A DNA stretch of 64,000 nucleotides from Tamlana sp. 2_MG-2023 (GCF_030548465.1 NZ_JAUOSF010000003.1:248001-312000); one strand, 5' to 3'. Positions 9,237 to 20,092 are shown, counted from the first letter of the stretch. The notes: generated by a model from the letters alone, not told the origin. Numbers and translations are program-made.

Positions 9237-12200
9237 GTGAGTAAATCTACCCTCTCTAAAACTTATGCACAGGCTTTGCAAACGCAAAATCTGCAAAATG
9301 CTATTGCCCAAACTGAAAGCAAAACACATTTAAAAGGCTTAGTTGGTTCTGCATTATCCTTTGTTGTTTCAAGTGTTTTTAAAGAAGCTAAAAAGCCTTT
9401 TTTATTAATATTTGATGATAAGGAAGAAGCCGCACATTATTTAAATGATTTCGAGCAACTTTGTGGAGACAAGGATGTGTTGTTTTATCCTGGAAGCTAC
9501 CGAAGGCCTTACGATATTGAAGAGACCGATAATGCTAACGTGCTTTTACGTGCCGAGGTTTTAAACCGGATAAACTCACAGAAAAAACCAGCCATTATTG
9601 TCACCTATCCCGATGCGCTTTTTGAGCAGGTAGTCACGCGAAAGGAACTGGAACGAAACACCTTGAAAGTTGGCGTTAACGATAATTTATCAATCGATTT
9701 TGTTAACGAAGTGTTATTCGAGTATAAGTTTAAACGTGTTGATTTTGTTACCGAACCTGGAGAATTTTCCGTGCGAGGTGGTATCGTAGATGTCTTTTCA
9801 TTTTCACATGATGAACCTTATCGCATAGAATTTTTTGGAGATGAGGTAGATAGTATCAGAACTTTCGATGTGGAAACCCAACTTTCCATAGAGCAGATTA
9901 AAAAAATTAATATTATTCCGAATGTTGCGAATAAATTAATGCAAGAAAGCAGGCAAAGCTTCTTAAAATATGTGGCACAGAAAACCGTAGTAGGTATAAA
10001 AAATGCTGATTTACTATTTTCCAGGATAGATGATTTTTATGGAAAAGCTGAAGAAGCCTTCAAGACGCTTTCTGAAGATATAAAACACGCCAAGCCAGAG
10101 GCTTTATTTTGCGATTCTAAATTACTAAAACGTCAACTTTTAGATTTTTCTATTATTGAATTTGGTAATTCCTTTGTCATGTCAACCAATTCGAAACCGT
10201 ATACGACTATCGATTTTGAAACGACGCCACAGCCTTCTTTTAATAAACAATTCAATTTATTAATTGAAGACTTAAACATTAAGCATAATAAGGGATACGC
10301 CAATTATATTGCCTGTGTGAGCGAACAACAAGCCAGACGTTTTCATGATATTTTTGATGATGCTGAAGAAGAAGTCGCCTATCAAACCATTGTGTTGTCC
10401 TTGCATCAAGGGTTTGTTGATCATGATACTAAAATAGTGTGTTATACCGATCATCAAATTTTTGAACGCTATCATAAATTTCAGCTTAAAAATGGCTATG
10501 CTAAAAAGCAGGCGATTACTTTAAAAGAGCTTACAAATCTTGATATTGGCGATTATGTAACGCATATCGATCATGGGATTGGACGTTTTGGCGGACTTCA
10601 AAAAATAGATGTTGAAGGTAAAAAACAGGAAGCGATTAAGTTGGTGTATGGCGAGCGTGATGTGCTTTATTTAAGCATTCACTCGCTTCATAAAATCACT
10701 AAATTTAACGGAAAAGATGGTAAAGCGCCTAAGATTTATAAATTAGGAAGTACCGCTTGGAAAACCTTAAAGCAGAAAACCAAAGCGCGTGTAAAACATG
10801 TCGCTTTCAACTTAATAAAACTTTACGCGAAACGCAAAACCGAAAAAGGCTATCAATATAGACCCGATAGTTCCATGCAGCATGAGTTGGAAGCTTCTTT
10901 TATCTACGAAGATACGCCTGACCAAAGTACGGCAACGGCCGATATTAAATTAGACATGGAAAGCGAACGCCCAATGGATCGCTTAGTTTGTGGTGATGTG
11001 GGGTTTGGTAAAACCGAGGTGGCTATACGTGCCGCCTTCAAAGCGGTAGATAACGGTAAACAAGTGGCAGTATTGGTGCCAACAACCATTTTGGCATACC
11101 AACATTCACGAACTTTTAAACAACGTCTACGAGATTTTCCAGTTACTGTCGATTATGTGAACCGATTTAGAACCGCTAAAGAAAAGCGTGAAACCCTTGA
11201 AAATCTTGAGCAAGGGAAAGTCGATATCATTATCGGAACCCATCAATTGGTAAACAAAAATGTAAAGTTTAAAGATTTAGGATTGCTTATTGTTGATGAA
11301 GAACAGAAGTTTGGAGTTGCTGTAAAAGAGAAGTTAAAAACCCTAAAAGATAACGTGGATGTGTTAACTTTAACCGCGACACCTATTCCTAGAACGCTTC
11401 AATTTAGTCTTATGGCTGCCCGAGATTTGTCGGTTATAACAACGCCGCCACCAAATCGATATCCCATAGAAAGTCACGTGATTCGTTTTGCAGAAGAAAC
11501 CATTAGAGATGCCGTGAGTTATGAAATTGAGCGTGGCGGACAAATATTCTTCATTCATAATCGTATTGAAAATATTAAAGAAGTCGCTGGTATGATTCAG
11601 CGTTTGGTGCCCGATGCTAAAATTGCTGTGGGTCATGGTCAAATGGAAGGTAAAAAATTGGAATCGCTCATGTTAGCCTTTATGGATGGTGCTTTTGATG
11701 TTTTGGTAAGTACTACCATTATTGAAAGTGGTTTAGATGTGCCAAATGCGAATACCATTTTTATAAACAATGCCAATAATTTTGGACTAAGTGATTTACA
11801 CCAAATGCGTGGTCGTGTGGGGCGTAGTAATAAAAAGGCCTTTTGTTATTTTATAACTCCTGAATATTCGGCAATGACCGATGATGCTCGTAAACGTATC
11901 ACAGCTTTAGAACAGTTTACAGAATTGGGAAGTGGGTTCAATATTGCTATGAAGGATCTTGAAATTCGTGGTGCTGGTGATTTGTTAGGCGGCGAACAAA
12001 GTGGGTTTATGAACGATATTGGTTTCGACACCTATCAGAAAATCTTAAACGAAGCTATTGAAGAACTTAAAGAAAATGAATTTAAGGATTTATACGATGA
12101 ACCTGAAGAAGATAAAATCTATGTAAAAGATGTTACTATCGACACCGATTTTTCACTGCTTTTTCCGGATGATTATGTGAATAATATTGCTGAACGATTA

Positions 12201-12587
12201 AATTTATATACACAGCTAAATAATTTAAAATCAGAGGATGAATTGCATATCTTTGAGAAGGATTTAATTGATCGATTTGGTGAGTTACCAACGCAGGTTG
12301 TCGATCTATTAAACAGTGTTAAAATAAAATGGTTGGCGACTAAAATTGGCTTTGAAAAAGTCATTATGAAACAAGGGAAGCTTATCGGTTATTTTATCAA
12401 CGATCAACAAAGTCGATTTTATCAGAGTCCGAGTTTTACTAAAGTACTCATGTTTGTGCAAACACATCCTAATGCTTGTAAGATGAAGGAAAAACAAACC
12501 CGAAATGGTTTGCGTTTAATGATAACGTTCGACAAAATTAAAACGGTAAAACAAGCCTTAGAGGCGCTAAAGCCTATTGTGGAATGA
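9237..12587 (+). CDS. mfd: Transcription-repair coupling factor Mfd
   Basis: Mfd is a cytoplasmic ATP-dependent translocase that removes RNA polymerase stalled at lesions and recruits UvrA. The 1116-residue product has the full set of domains: UvrB-like N-terminal modules (VLFYPGSYRRPYDIEE, FEYKFKRVDFVTEPGEFSVR), the RNA polymerase-interaction domain (IGDYVTHIDHGIGRFGGLQ), a helicase core with Walker A GDVGFGKTEVA and the DEEQ box, motif TLTATPIPRTLQ, the C-terminal helicase half (QMRGRVGRSNKKAFCYF) and a TRCF C-terminal domain. The start is the GTG at 9237: the ATG just upstream runs into a stop, and the promoter box lies 25 bp before. The length is normal. Confidence 0.97.
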   Translation: MSKSTLSKTYAQALQTQNLQNAIAQTESKTHLKGLVGSALSFVVSSVFKEAKKPFLLIFDDKEEAAHYLNDFEQLCGDKDVLFYPGSYRRPYDIEETDNANVLLRAEVLNRINSQKKPAIIVTYPDALFEQVVTRKELERNTLKVGVNDNLSIDFVNEVLFEYKFKRVDFVTEPGEFSVRGGIVDVFSFSHDEPYRIEFFGDEVDSIRTFDVETQLSIEQIKKINIIPNVANKLMQESRQSFLKYVAQKTVVGIKNADLLFSRIDDFYGKAEEAFKTLSEDIKHAKPEALFCDSKLLKRQLLDFSIIEFGNSFVMSTNSKPYTTIDFETTPQPSFNKQFNLLIEDLNIKHNKGYANYIACVSEQQARRFHDIFDDAEEEVAYQTIVLSLHQGFVDHDTKIVCYTDHQIFERYHKFQLKNGYAKKQAITLKELTNLDIGDYVTHIDHGIGRFGGLQKIDVEGKKQEAIKLVYGERDVLYLSIHSLHKITKFNGKDGKAPKIYKLGSTAWKTLKQKTKARVKHVAFNLIKLYAKRKTEKGYQYRPDSSMQHELEASFIYEDTPDQSTATADIKLDMESERPMDRLVCGDVGFGKTEVAIRAAFKAVDNGKQVAVLVPTTILAYQHSRTFKQRLRDFPVTVDYVNRFRTAKEKRETLENLEQGKVDIIIGTHQLVNKNVKFKDLGLLIVDEEQKFGVAVKEKLKTLKDNVDVLTLTATPIPRTLQFSLMAARDLSVITTPPPNRYPIESHVIRFAEETIRDAVSYEIERGGQIFFIHNRIENIKEVAGMIQRLVPDAKIAVGHGQMEGKKLESLMLAFMDGAFDVLVSTTIIESGLDVPNANTIFINNANNFGLSDLHQMRGRVGRSNKKAFCYFITPEYSAMTDDARKRITALEQFTELGSGFNIAMKDLEIRGAGDLLGGEQSGFMNDIGFDTYQKILNEAIEELKENEFKDLYDEPEEDKIYVKDVTIDTDFSLLFPDDYVNNIAERLNLYTQLNNLKSEDELHIFEKDLIDRFGELPTQVVDLLNSVKIKWLATKIGFEKVIMKQGKLIGYFINDQQSRFYQSPSFTKVLMFVQTHPNACKMKEKQTRNGLRLMITFDKIKTVKQALEALKPIVE

Positions 12588-12688
12588 TAGTTGTTTTTAA
12601 AACAATCTTCCCCTTTAAGGCCTAAACAAGATAAATTTGAATTAAACGTCCTTAAAAAGGAGAAAACCCAATAAATACGATTATCACT

Positions 12689-14020
12689 TTGAAATCATTA
12701 CTTTTTTTATCCCTCATTTTTCCCTCAGTACTTTTAGGTCAGCATACCATAAAAGGTGTTTTTACACCAGCAGCCGATTATAATATTGCCCTGCTGTACA
12801 AAGTAACACCCACGATTTCTGAATATGTGACCAGCGAAGAAATTCAAAAAGATGGCAGTTTCAAGTTTCAGTTAGATTCTACAGCCACTAAAGGTATGTA
12901 TCGTTTGGTGTATGCAGTACCTCAAGAAGATTATAATTTTGATATCATTTATAATAACAAAGAAGATATTGAGCTTAAATTTAATTCGGAAACAGGTGTG
13001 AAATTCCTAAAATCGAACGAAAATAAATTGTTAGCATCATATCATAATAGTATGGCTATGGTGATTCATAGCGTTACAAATTATTACACGAGTAAATCTA
13101 AAGATACCACCGCATTAAACGCTATTTTTAAAACACAAAGAGAGACGCAGTTGAGTTTTGAAAAAGCGGCTAAAAACACCATTGCTCTTCAGTTTATCAA
13201 GGCTAATAAACCTTTTGTGCCAACTAAGGCGTTAACAGCGAAAAACTACATTGCTAAACTAAAAACTCATTATTTTGATTACGTCGATTTTAAAAATCCA
13301 ACGCTACAGAGTTCTAGTTTTCTTGAGGAAAAAATGCTGAGTTATGTTTTTGGTATGACTTCTAATGATTTAGATGAAGTTGAAAATTACAAAGCAAATA
13401 TTGATGCTTTATGTAAAGCGATGCAAGATGCCCCAAATGAAATTAAACGTATGCTTTTATTTGATTTGTGGCAGGAAATGGTCGATTTAAAACAAGAGGC
13501 TGTAGCTAATTATATTTCTGAAACTTATTTAATAGCCATCGCTACGGTGTTGAAAGATGAAGAATTAATAAAAGCTTTAAAATTATATAGAAACATTTCC
13601 AACGGAAATAAAGCGCCAAATTTCACGATAACTGTTGGTGAAAAGGATAAGAAAATCAGTACAAAATTAAGTGAATTAACTGGAGCTGAAAATTATGTTA
13701 TTGTATTCTGGAGCAGTTCATGTTCGCATTGCTTAGATGAAATTCCGCAGTTAAAATCTTTTACAAATGAACTAGAAAAAGGCAAGCTAAAAGTGATTGC
13801 CATTGGTTTAGAGGACGGAGCCGATCTAGAAAATTGGAAAAAGGTGATTAAAGATTACCCAGAGTTTATTCATATTTACGGCAAAGGTAAATGGGAGAAC
13901 ACCATTGGAAATGCTTATGGTGTTGTTAGTACCCCAACTTATTTTGTTTTAGATAAAAATAAAGTGATTGTTGATAAACCAGATCATATTGAAGATTTGA
14001 TAGACTTTTTTAACCAATAG
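12689..14020 (+). CDS. Secreted TlpA/thioredoxin-like protein
   Basis: A 443-residue exported protein. A signal peptide (LLFLSLIFPSVLLG) is followed by a DUF4369-like beta domain (HTIKGVFTPAADYNIALLYK), a helical middle region and a thioredoxin fold of the TlpA/AhpC type over the last 140 residues (NYVIVFWSSSCSHCLDEIPQL, with active site CSHC and cis-Pro motif VVSTPTYFVLD). Such proteins act in the periplasm as disulfide reductases or in cytochrome c maturation; the substrate here cannot be named. The frame begins with a TTG codon at 12689, the only start that keeps a complete signal peptide. It follows mfd by about 100 bp, a gap with no clear terminator. Confidence 0.8.
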   Translation: MKSLLFLSLIFPSVLLGQHTIKGVFTPAADYNIALLYKVTPTISEYVTSEEIQKDGSFKFQLDSTATKGMYRLVYAVPQEDYNFDIIYNNKEDIELKFNSETGVKFLKSNENKLLASYHNSMAMVIHSVTNYYTSKSKDTTALNAIFKTQRETQLSFEKAAKNTIALQFIKANKPFVPTKALTAKNYIAKLKTHYFDYVDFKNPTLQSSSFLEEKMLSYVFGMTSNDLDEVENYKANIDALCKAMQDAPNEIKRMLLFDLWQEMVDLKQEAVANYISETYLIAIATVLKDEELIKALKLYRNISNGNKAPNFTITVGEKDKKISTKLSELTGAENYVIVFWSSSCSHCLDEIPQLKSFTNELEKGKLKVIAIGLEDGADLENWKKVIKDYPEFIHIYGKGKWENTIGNAYGVVSTPTYFVLDKNKVIVDKPDHIEDLIDFFNQ

Positions 14021-14134
14021 TCTAGTTTAATTCTAGGGTGTAAATTTTTTTTGTATTTTGCTTTTTCAGATATTTGTAAGTAATAATTACAGCCAGTATC
14101 TACAACTAACTACAGCCTTAAAAATTGCTATATC

Positions 14135-17100
14135 ATGAAATTAATTTCATACCCCTTAACCTATTGTTGTTCGGTTTTCATTTTTTTATTTTCTCTACAG
14201 TTGTTTGCACAGACTGTAATCGACTATACAAGTGTCAATTCATTTACCGTGCCTGGAGGAGTAACTTCTATTACTGTGGAGGCTTGGGGTGGCGGTGGTG
14301 CCGGAGCAAATACTTTAAATGCTTCAGAATGCGGAGCAGGCGGCGGAGGCGGTGCTTATGTCCATAGTACTTTATCTGTTACTCCTGGAGAAGTCTATGA
14401 TATTATTGTAGGAGCAGGAGGGGAAGGAAACATGGGTTTAAGTGGAACGGCGAGAGATGGTGGCGATTCAACCTTTGGTTTAGAGCCAGTTTTTGGTTCA
14501 GGTAGTACTGTAGAGGTAAAAGCAGAAGGTGGAAAAGGAGCTATTCAAGGAAATTTCAATTCATTTGGTGCAGGTGGAACTATAGGTGGTTCCATCGGAG
14601 ATTATAAGTCACAAGGAGGAAATGGAGGTAAAGGAGGTAACGCCACTGCTTCCTTGGATTATCGTTCTGCTGCTGGTGGTGGCGCAGCCGGACCAGATGG
14701 TGATGGTTTTTCAGGAGGTGATGCCAGGGATGGAAATAATCCTGGTGGCGTTCCAAATAATAATGTTGCCGGGACATCAAGTGGAGCAGGAGGTTTTGGA
14801 GTAGATCCTAAGGGGGATAGTGGAGCAGGTAGCTTAGGTAACTACGGAACAGTATACGGTGGTGGTGGTGCAGGAGCTGCTGGAACAAATCAAGATGGTG
14901 GTAACGGCGCTAATGGTTTAGTGCGTATTACGATACCACCACAAGAAATAGAGGTAACTGGTTTAGGTGTTGTCATACCTCCAAATAATACGCCATCTAC
15001 CGCTGATAATACCGACTTTAAAAGTGTGCAAGTTACTTCGCAAACAACGACTAGAACTTTTACGATTTCTAATGTAGGTGGTGAAGACTTGGTTTTAGGG
15101 AGTATTTCTCTACAAACAGGAACCGATTTTACTATTCAAACCAATCAGGAAAATGTGACAATTCCTGCTGGAGGAGCTTCTGTAGATGTTGTGATTGCTT
15201 TTAATACCAATAGCGTAGGTGTTAAAACAGATGTATTGACCATAAACTCTAATGATCCAAATACGGCAGCTTATGTTATTAACATTCAAGGGCAAGGAAA
15301 ACATATCTTTTTTGATAGTGATAATGATGGCGTTTATGACGATGTCGATTTAGACGACGATAATGATGGTATTCGTGATGTTGATGAGCAAGCGGGTTGC
15401 GCGACCTCTATAGGGGCAACTTTAACAAGTTATAAGTTGTTAAACGAAACTTTTGGCGCCGGGCCAGATCGATCGCCTACGCTTAGTAATTTGTATGATG
15501 CCACTACCACTTATAGACAGGAGAATGGTACAAATCCTCCTGCTGGTGGTAATTTCGATTTTTCCGATGGTGAATACACCGTGAATTGGCGTTTAAGTGT
15601 GGATGCAACTGATCCGGGTACGGGTACGGCATGGCATACCAGAGGAGATATCGCAAGTTATGCCTGGAAAGCATGGGGTCAAATTAATGACCATACTGGA
15701 GATACAAATGGTAAAATGGCAATATTTAATGCGGATGTTAGTCCTGGAGTATTTTATCAAACAGAAGTAACAGGTATTATTCCTGGAGTGGAAGTGGAAT
15801 ATAGTTTTTGGGTTATTAACCTTGATAGAAAGGATGATGTTTATACAAGTCTTGGGCTAGCCATACCAGCAGACGGACATAGACTTAGGCCTGAAATAAA
15901 AGTTGAAATACTTGCACTAGATGGAACTACCCTAATAAAAACATTGCATACTGGGGAAATTACACGATGTAATGACAATTTAACCCCAGGGGATGCGGGA
16001 TACAACCAATGTGATGAATCTGTTTGGAAAAATTTCACACAAACCTTTACTACAACAGAGAATGCATTTATAGTAAGATTTACAAACGAAGGTCCTGGTG
16101 GAGCTGGAAACGATTTAGCCCTTGACGATATTGAAGTAGTACAGTCCCTTTGCGATAGAGATGGCGATGGAGTTGCCGATATGTTCGATTTAGATAGCGA
16201 TAACGATGGTATTCCAGATGCGGTTGAAGTGGGATTAGAAGCCAGTACAACCGCTGGAACTGGGGTTTTGGTGGGTGCCGTAGATGCAAACGGGCTAAAA
16301 CCTAACGTGCTTGCACAAGGTGCTACTTTGGTAGATACCGACGGCGATTTAGTTCCCGATTACCTAGATTTAGATAGCGATAACGATGGTATTTACGATG
16401 TCGATGAATTTGGAGGCGGAAATATTAATAACGCTAATTTCCAAAATGGCGATGGCGATATTACAGGTAATGGTGTTGGGGATGGTCCCGAATCGGAAAC
16501 CTTTAGAGAACGTGATGTTGATGGTGATGGTGTTGCTGATGCTGTAGGTTTTGGCGATGGTATTTTAGATATTTTTGATTTTAATACCGGAGCCGATTAT
16601 ACAGCCTATGGAAATACAGGACAGGAACTGGCTACTACGATGCCAAACTATCAAGACCCTATGTCTGACGGTTCAACTCTAGATTACACCCAACTAGATA
16701 TTTTAGACCCTAATCTTTTTGACGCTAATGGCGTACTCAATGATGGTAATGATGCTGATGGCGATGGTGTCATGGATTCCAGAGATGGCGACGATACCGT
16801 TTACGGTTCCCCAAGAGACATAGATGGGAGTTATAGTTTGTATTTTGATGGGCGTAATGATTATGTGGATGCTCCACCATTTTTAGATGCAGCTGCCGAA
16901 GCTACCTTAATGTGTTGGGCTAAGCCAGAAGCTGGTGGTAAGGCAAATTTTATTATGGGGCAGGATAATATTTATATGGTTTATTACGGTGGCAATAATT
17001 ATGCTTTATATATAAATCAAACCGAACAAACTAAGATTACTTCAATTGCACCAAAAGTTTGGGTGCATGTGGCATTATCCTATAATAGAAGTGGAGAAAC

Positions 17101-19309
17101 GGTGTTTTATGTAAATGGAGAAGAAGTTGGTAGATCAACTGTCCAAATAAATACCACTGGATTAAATTTCGCCATTGGTAGACATCCAAGAAAACCAGAT
17201 CTCGAATATTTCCTTGGTGAAATCGATGAAGTTCGTGTATTTGACAAAGCCCTTTCCCAAGAAACTATAAAGCGTATGATTCATCAAGAATTGGATGACA
17301 CTAACTTTAGTCAAGGTAAAATTATTCCTAGAGAAATTGAGCCAAATTTAGCATCTCGTTTAGTGCGTTATTATAGAATGGATAACTACCTGGACGATCA
17401 ATTAATAGATTTAACTGGAAATGACGACGCCACCATTTACAATGTAAAAGACATTCTGCATCAAACGGCTCCTATGCCTTATGTGACACTAAAGACAGGG
17501 ACTTGGACTACGGAAAATGTTTGGGAACATGGAGATGTTTGGGATATTACGACAAAGCAAAACAACCCAGATGACGCGTCTATTATACATGTGAAACATA
17601 ATTTGGTGATAAATGGAACTTACGATACCCAAGGGACGGTTGGTATTTTAATGGATCTCGGAACAAAAATAAGAGTGGATGGAGATAAAGGTCTTTATAA
17701 TTCCTGGTATATAAAACTAGACGGAAAAATTGATTTGCAAGGTGAATCCCAACTTATACAAACAACCGACAGTGAATTGGATGTTGCTAGTGCCGGTTCT
17801 TTAGAGAGGGACCAACAGGGCACAGATAACAAGTATAGTTATAACTATTGGTCATCTCCGGTAAACTCTGATCATACTAGTAATCCCACCAACCCAACTT
17901 ATACCGTGGCTAGTGTTTTAAAAGATCCTACAGATCCAACAAATGCTATAGATTTTGTAGGTGGTTATGATGGAAATGATACAGCTACTCCATTACAAAT
18001 TGCCGATTACTGGATAAATATTTATTCTAACAAAATTAATAATAACTATTGGCAATGGCAGCGTATTTTTAGTACAGGTATTATAAAATCAGGTGAGGGC
18101 TATACTATGAAAGGTCCTGGGACTGGCGCGGTTACCGATGAACAAAACTATGTTTTTGAAGGCATGCCTAACAACGGTACTATCAAGTTAGATATAACGG
18201 CAGGAAACGAATATTTAATAGGAAACCCGTATTCTTCTGCTATCGATGCACATGCATTTATTAATGACAATCCAGATGTTATCACAGGTAGTTTATATTA
18301 CTGGGAACATACGGGGGGTAATTCTCACTTTTTAGCAGATTATGAAGGGGGCTATGCCACCTATAGTCTGTCCGGAGCTACAGGCAGTGTTAGTCAAACG
18401 GCTCCAAGTTTACCACCAAGTATTGGTGCTTTCAATTCTTCTGCAACACCAGGCCAATTCATTCCTGTGGCACAAGGTTTTTTCGTTGAAGCAGACCAAG
18501 GCGGTGAAATTACCTTTCAAAACTCACAACGTGTATTTGAAAAGGAAAATGGAGGAAACTCTATTTTTATAAAAGAAAGCAGTACAAAAACTTCAAAAAC
18601 CACAAATACGAAAACTGGTGATACCCGACCTAAAATCAGATTAAAATACAATTCACCACTAGGTTACCAAAGGCAGTTACTAGCTACCGTAGATACCAGC
18701 GCAACTAAAAATATTGACTGGGGCTACGATGCTAGACTGATTGAAGAGGTTCCAGAAGACATGTCTTGGGAAATAGAAAACGATAAATACATCATTCAGG
18801 GTATAGACAAAATTGACGCTGCGACCATTTTACCGCTTATTGTTAAAACCAGAAACAAAGCCAGTGACCATGGTGGTATTGTAACCTTTAGCATTGATTC
18901 GTTAGAAAATGATTCACAAAATTACGAAGTGTATCTAAAAGATTATGATACCTACCACGATTTAAAACAGGCTCCTTATGATGCTACGGTTGGTAAAGGA
19001 GAGACTATTGGGCGTTTCGCTCTTGCTTTTTCAGATCAAACTTTAGACATAGAAGACGAAAGCAATAAACTAGGGGTGCAGTTGTTTTATCATTCACAAA
19101 ACAACAACATCATCATCAACAACCCTAGAAACACCAACATAGGTAGTTTATCTGCAGTAAACACCTTAGGTCAGATAGTGTATAGACAACAGTTAAACAG
19201 CACACAGAATCGTATAGAAATTCCGGTGCAATTAGCTAATGGCTTATATGTATTCTCTGTTCAAACAGGTAACACTGAAGTTTCTAAAAAAGTGATTGTT
19301 GCGGAATAA
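14135..19309 (+). CDS. Giant T9SS-exported surface protein with glycine-rich, TSP3 and LamG modules
   Basis: A 1724-residue secreted protein. A signal peptide ends near LQLFAQ. Modules in order: a glycine-rich domain (about 30-265, many GGGG and GAGG runs); a choice-of-anchor D/ASPM-like beta domain (about 270-390); thrombospondin type 3 calcium-binding repeats (DSDNDGVYDDVDLDDDNDG near 393, more near 674-760 and 875); a jelly-roll-type domain between them (about 420-670); a LamG/concanavalin-like domain (about 897-1050, SLYFDGRNDYV to GEIDEVRVFDKAL); a module containing YWSSPV near 1238 and LIGNPYSSAIDAHAF that is also present in the proteins at 41181 and 44056; and a T9SS type A sorting domain over the last 80 residues (GLYVFSVQTGNTEVSKKVIV). 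It is likely exported through T9SS and anchored or released at the cell surface. Binding partner unknown. Confidence 0.85.
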   Translation: MKLISYPLTYCCSVFIFLFSLQLFAQTVIDYTSVNSFTVPGGVTSITVEAWGGGGAGANTLNASECGAGGGGGAYVHSTLSVTPGEVYDIIVGAGGEGNMGLSGTARDGGDSTFGLEPVFGSGSTVEVKAEGGKGAIQGNFNSFGAGGTIGGSIGDYKSQGGNGGKGGNATASLDYRSAAGGGAAGPDGDGFSGGDARDGNNPGGVPNNNVAGTSSGAGGFGVDPKGDSGAGSLGNYGTVYGGGGAGAAGTNQDGGNGANGLVRITIPPQEIEVTGLGVVIPPNNTPSTADNTDFKSVQVTSQTTTRTFTISNVGGEDLVLGSISLQTGTDFTIQTNQENVTIPAGGASVDVVIAFNTNSVGVKTDVLTINSNDPNTAAYVINIQGQGKHIFFDSDNDGVYDDVDLDDDNDGIRDVDEQAGCATSIGATLTSYKLLNETFGAGPDRSPTLSNLYDATTTYRQENGTNPPAGGNFDFSDGEYTVNWRLSVDATDPGTGTAWHTRGDIASYAWKAWGQINDHTGDTNGKMAIFNADVSPGVFYQTEVTGIIPGVEVEYSFWVINLDRKDDVYTSLGLAIPADGHRLRPEIKVEILALDGTTLIKTLHTGEITRCNDNLTPGDAGYNQCDESVWKNFTQTFTTTENAFIVRFTNEGPGGAGNDLALDDIEVVQSLCDRDGDGVADMFDLDSDNDGIPDAVEVGLEASTTAGTGVLVGAVDANGLKPNVLAQGATLVDTDGDLVPDYLDLDSDNDGIYDVDEFGGGNINNANFQNGDGDITGNGVGDGPESETFRERDVDGDGVADAVGFGDGILDIFDFNTGADYTAYGNTGQELATTMPNYQDPMSDGSTLDYTQLDILDPNLFDANGVLNDGNDADGDGVMDSRDGDDTVYGSPRDIDGSYSLYFDGRNDYVDAPPFLDAAAEATLMCWAKPEAGGKANFIMGQDNIYMVYYGGNNYALYINQTEQTKITSIAPKVWVHVALSYNRSGETVFYVNGEEVGRSTVQINTTGLNFAIGRHPRKPDLEYFLGEIDEVRVFDKALSQETIKRMIHQELDDTNFSQGKIIPREIEPNLASRLVRYYRMDNYLDDQLIDLTGNDDATIYNVKDILHQTAPMPYVTLKTGTWTTENVWEHGDVWDITTKQNNPDDASIIHVKHNLVINGTYDTQGTVGILMDLGTKIRVDGDKGLYNSWYIKLDGKIDLQGESQLIQTTDSELDVASAGSLERDQQGTDNKYSYNYWSSPVNSDHTSNPTNPTYTVASVLKDPTDPTNAIDFVGGYDGNDTATPLQIADYWINIYSNKINNNYWQWQRIFSTGIIKSGEGYTMKGPGTGAVTDEQNYVFEGMPNNGTIKLDITAGNEYLIGNPYSSAIDAHAFINDNPDVITGSLYYWEHTGGNSHFLADYEGGYATYSLSGATGSVSQTAPSLPPSIGAFNSSATPGQFIPVAQGFFVEADQGGEITFQNSQRVFEKENGGNSIFIKESSTKTSKTTNTKTGDTRPKIRLKYNSPLGYQRQLLATVDTSATKNIDWGYDARLIEEVPEDMSWEIENDKYIIQGIDKIDAATILPLIVKTRNKASDHGGIVTFSIDSLENDSQNYEVYLKDYDTYHDLKQAPYDATVGKGETIGRFALAFSDQTLDIEDESNKLGVQLFYHSQNNNIIINNPRNTNIGSLSAVNTLGQIVYRQQLNSTQNRIEIPVQLANGLYVFSVQTGNTEVSKKVIVAE

Positions 19310-19603
19310 CGTGGAGGTGAATTTTTTATTGACTATTGATTAATCGGTTCACGTGTGACGTTTCACGATTAACCTTTCGTGTGGATTTGAACTTCCCTAA
19401 GTTGACCGTTTTTAATTTTTCATTATTAATTGCAGTATTGTTGATGCATTTAACCGTTTATCTGTGTAATCGAGGGCTGAACTACTGAAAACAGATACTC
19501 TTGACCTTTGGCTGTTGACTATTGACAATTGCCTAAATTGAAAGAGATTCCTCGTTTCCTTGGAACGACAACTTGAAGCATGAAACCTGAAACTCAAAAT
19601 CTT
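19310..19603. other. Intergenic region, no gene seen, one heptad-repeat patch
   Basis: No convincing coding frame or RNA was found. The stretch contains AT-rich low-complexity sequence and, at 19498-19529 on the minus strand, four 7-bp units (TCAATAG, TCAACAG, CCAAAGG, TCAAGAG) of the family found near 41.1 and 47.2-47.5 kb. Confidence 0.5.
19498..19529 (-). repeat. Heptad-repeat patch (TCAANNG type)
   Basis: Read on the minus strand, four consecutive 7-bp units of the form TCAANNG are seen. The same units build longer arrays at 41071, 47175 and 47419. Confidence 0.55.
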
Positions 19604-19963
19604 TCAAAAATGATAAAAAGCATCCTCTAAATGCTCAATTTGAAAGGTTTTACCTGTTCTCACAATGGCAATGATGTCAAAGCGTACGTCAACATCTAAA
19701 TCGTTTTTGGTCACATAATGATTAATGGCGTAAACCATGCGCTGAATTTGCTTGGGCTTTACAAAATCTTGAGGATTTCCAAATTCGACTGTAGAACGTG
19801 TTTTAACTTCAACAACAGCCAGCGTATCTTTTATTTTAGCGATAATATCAATTTCAGATTTACCAAATCTATAATTGCGTTCAATAATCTCATAGTTGTT
19901 TTTTAAGAGGTAATCGACAGCAAGCTGTTCGCCTTTCTCTCCAAGTTTGTTGTGTTCTGCCAT
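19604..19963 (-). CDS. YraN/UPF0102 family endonuclease-like protein
   Basis: A 119-residue member of UPF0102, whose fold is like that of Holliday-junction resolvases and restriction endonucleases. The family pattern is complete: GEKGEQLAVDYLLKNNYEI, then the putative nuclease motif EIDIIAKIKDTLAVVEVKTR (D-x(n)-E-x-K) and QRMVYAINHYV. No signal peptide; cytoplasmic. It is divergent from the dtxR gene, sharing a 150-bp intergenic region. Its physiological role is unresolved in the family. Confidence 0.88.
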   Translation of the reverse strand: MAEHNKLGEKGEQLAVDYLLKNNYEIIERNYRFGKSEIDIIAKIKDTLAVVEVKTRSTVEFGNPQDFVKPKQIQRMVYAINHYVTKNDLDVDVRFDIIAIVRTGKTFQIEHLEDAFYHF

Positions 19964-20046
19964 GTTATAAATGTAGGAAATTTATTCTAAACATGTTCTT
20001 AAGTGAATTATTTGTTCTAGATAGGCTTTATGAGCTACTGGTTTAG

Positions 20047-20066
20047 TTTTTAGTCTTATCTAAAAA
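20047..20066. promoter_or_regulatory. Inverted repeat, candidate metalloregulator operator upstream of dtxR
   Basis: TTTTTAG-N6-CTAAAAA, a perfect 7-bp inverted repeat with a 6-bp spacer, lies 26 bp upstream of the -7 box of the DtxR-type gene. The same core TTTAG-N6-CTAAA occurs next to the promoter of the TonB receptor at 24005-26248. Its function as a DtxR-type site is inferred. Confidence 0.4.
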
Positions 20067-20092
20067 TATTTTTAACGCCTATTGAAATTTTG

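Noticed and set aside
14125-14367. Plus-strand frame overlapping the start of the giant T9SS gene
   Set aside because: The product is Arg/Cys-rich, as expected from reading the glycine-rich coding sequence in another frame.
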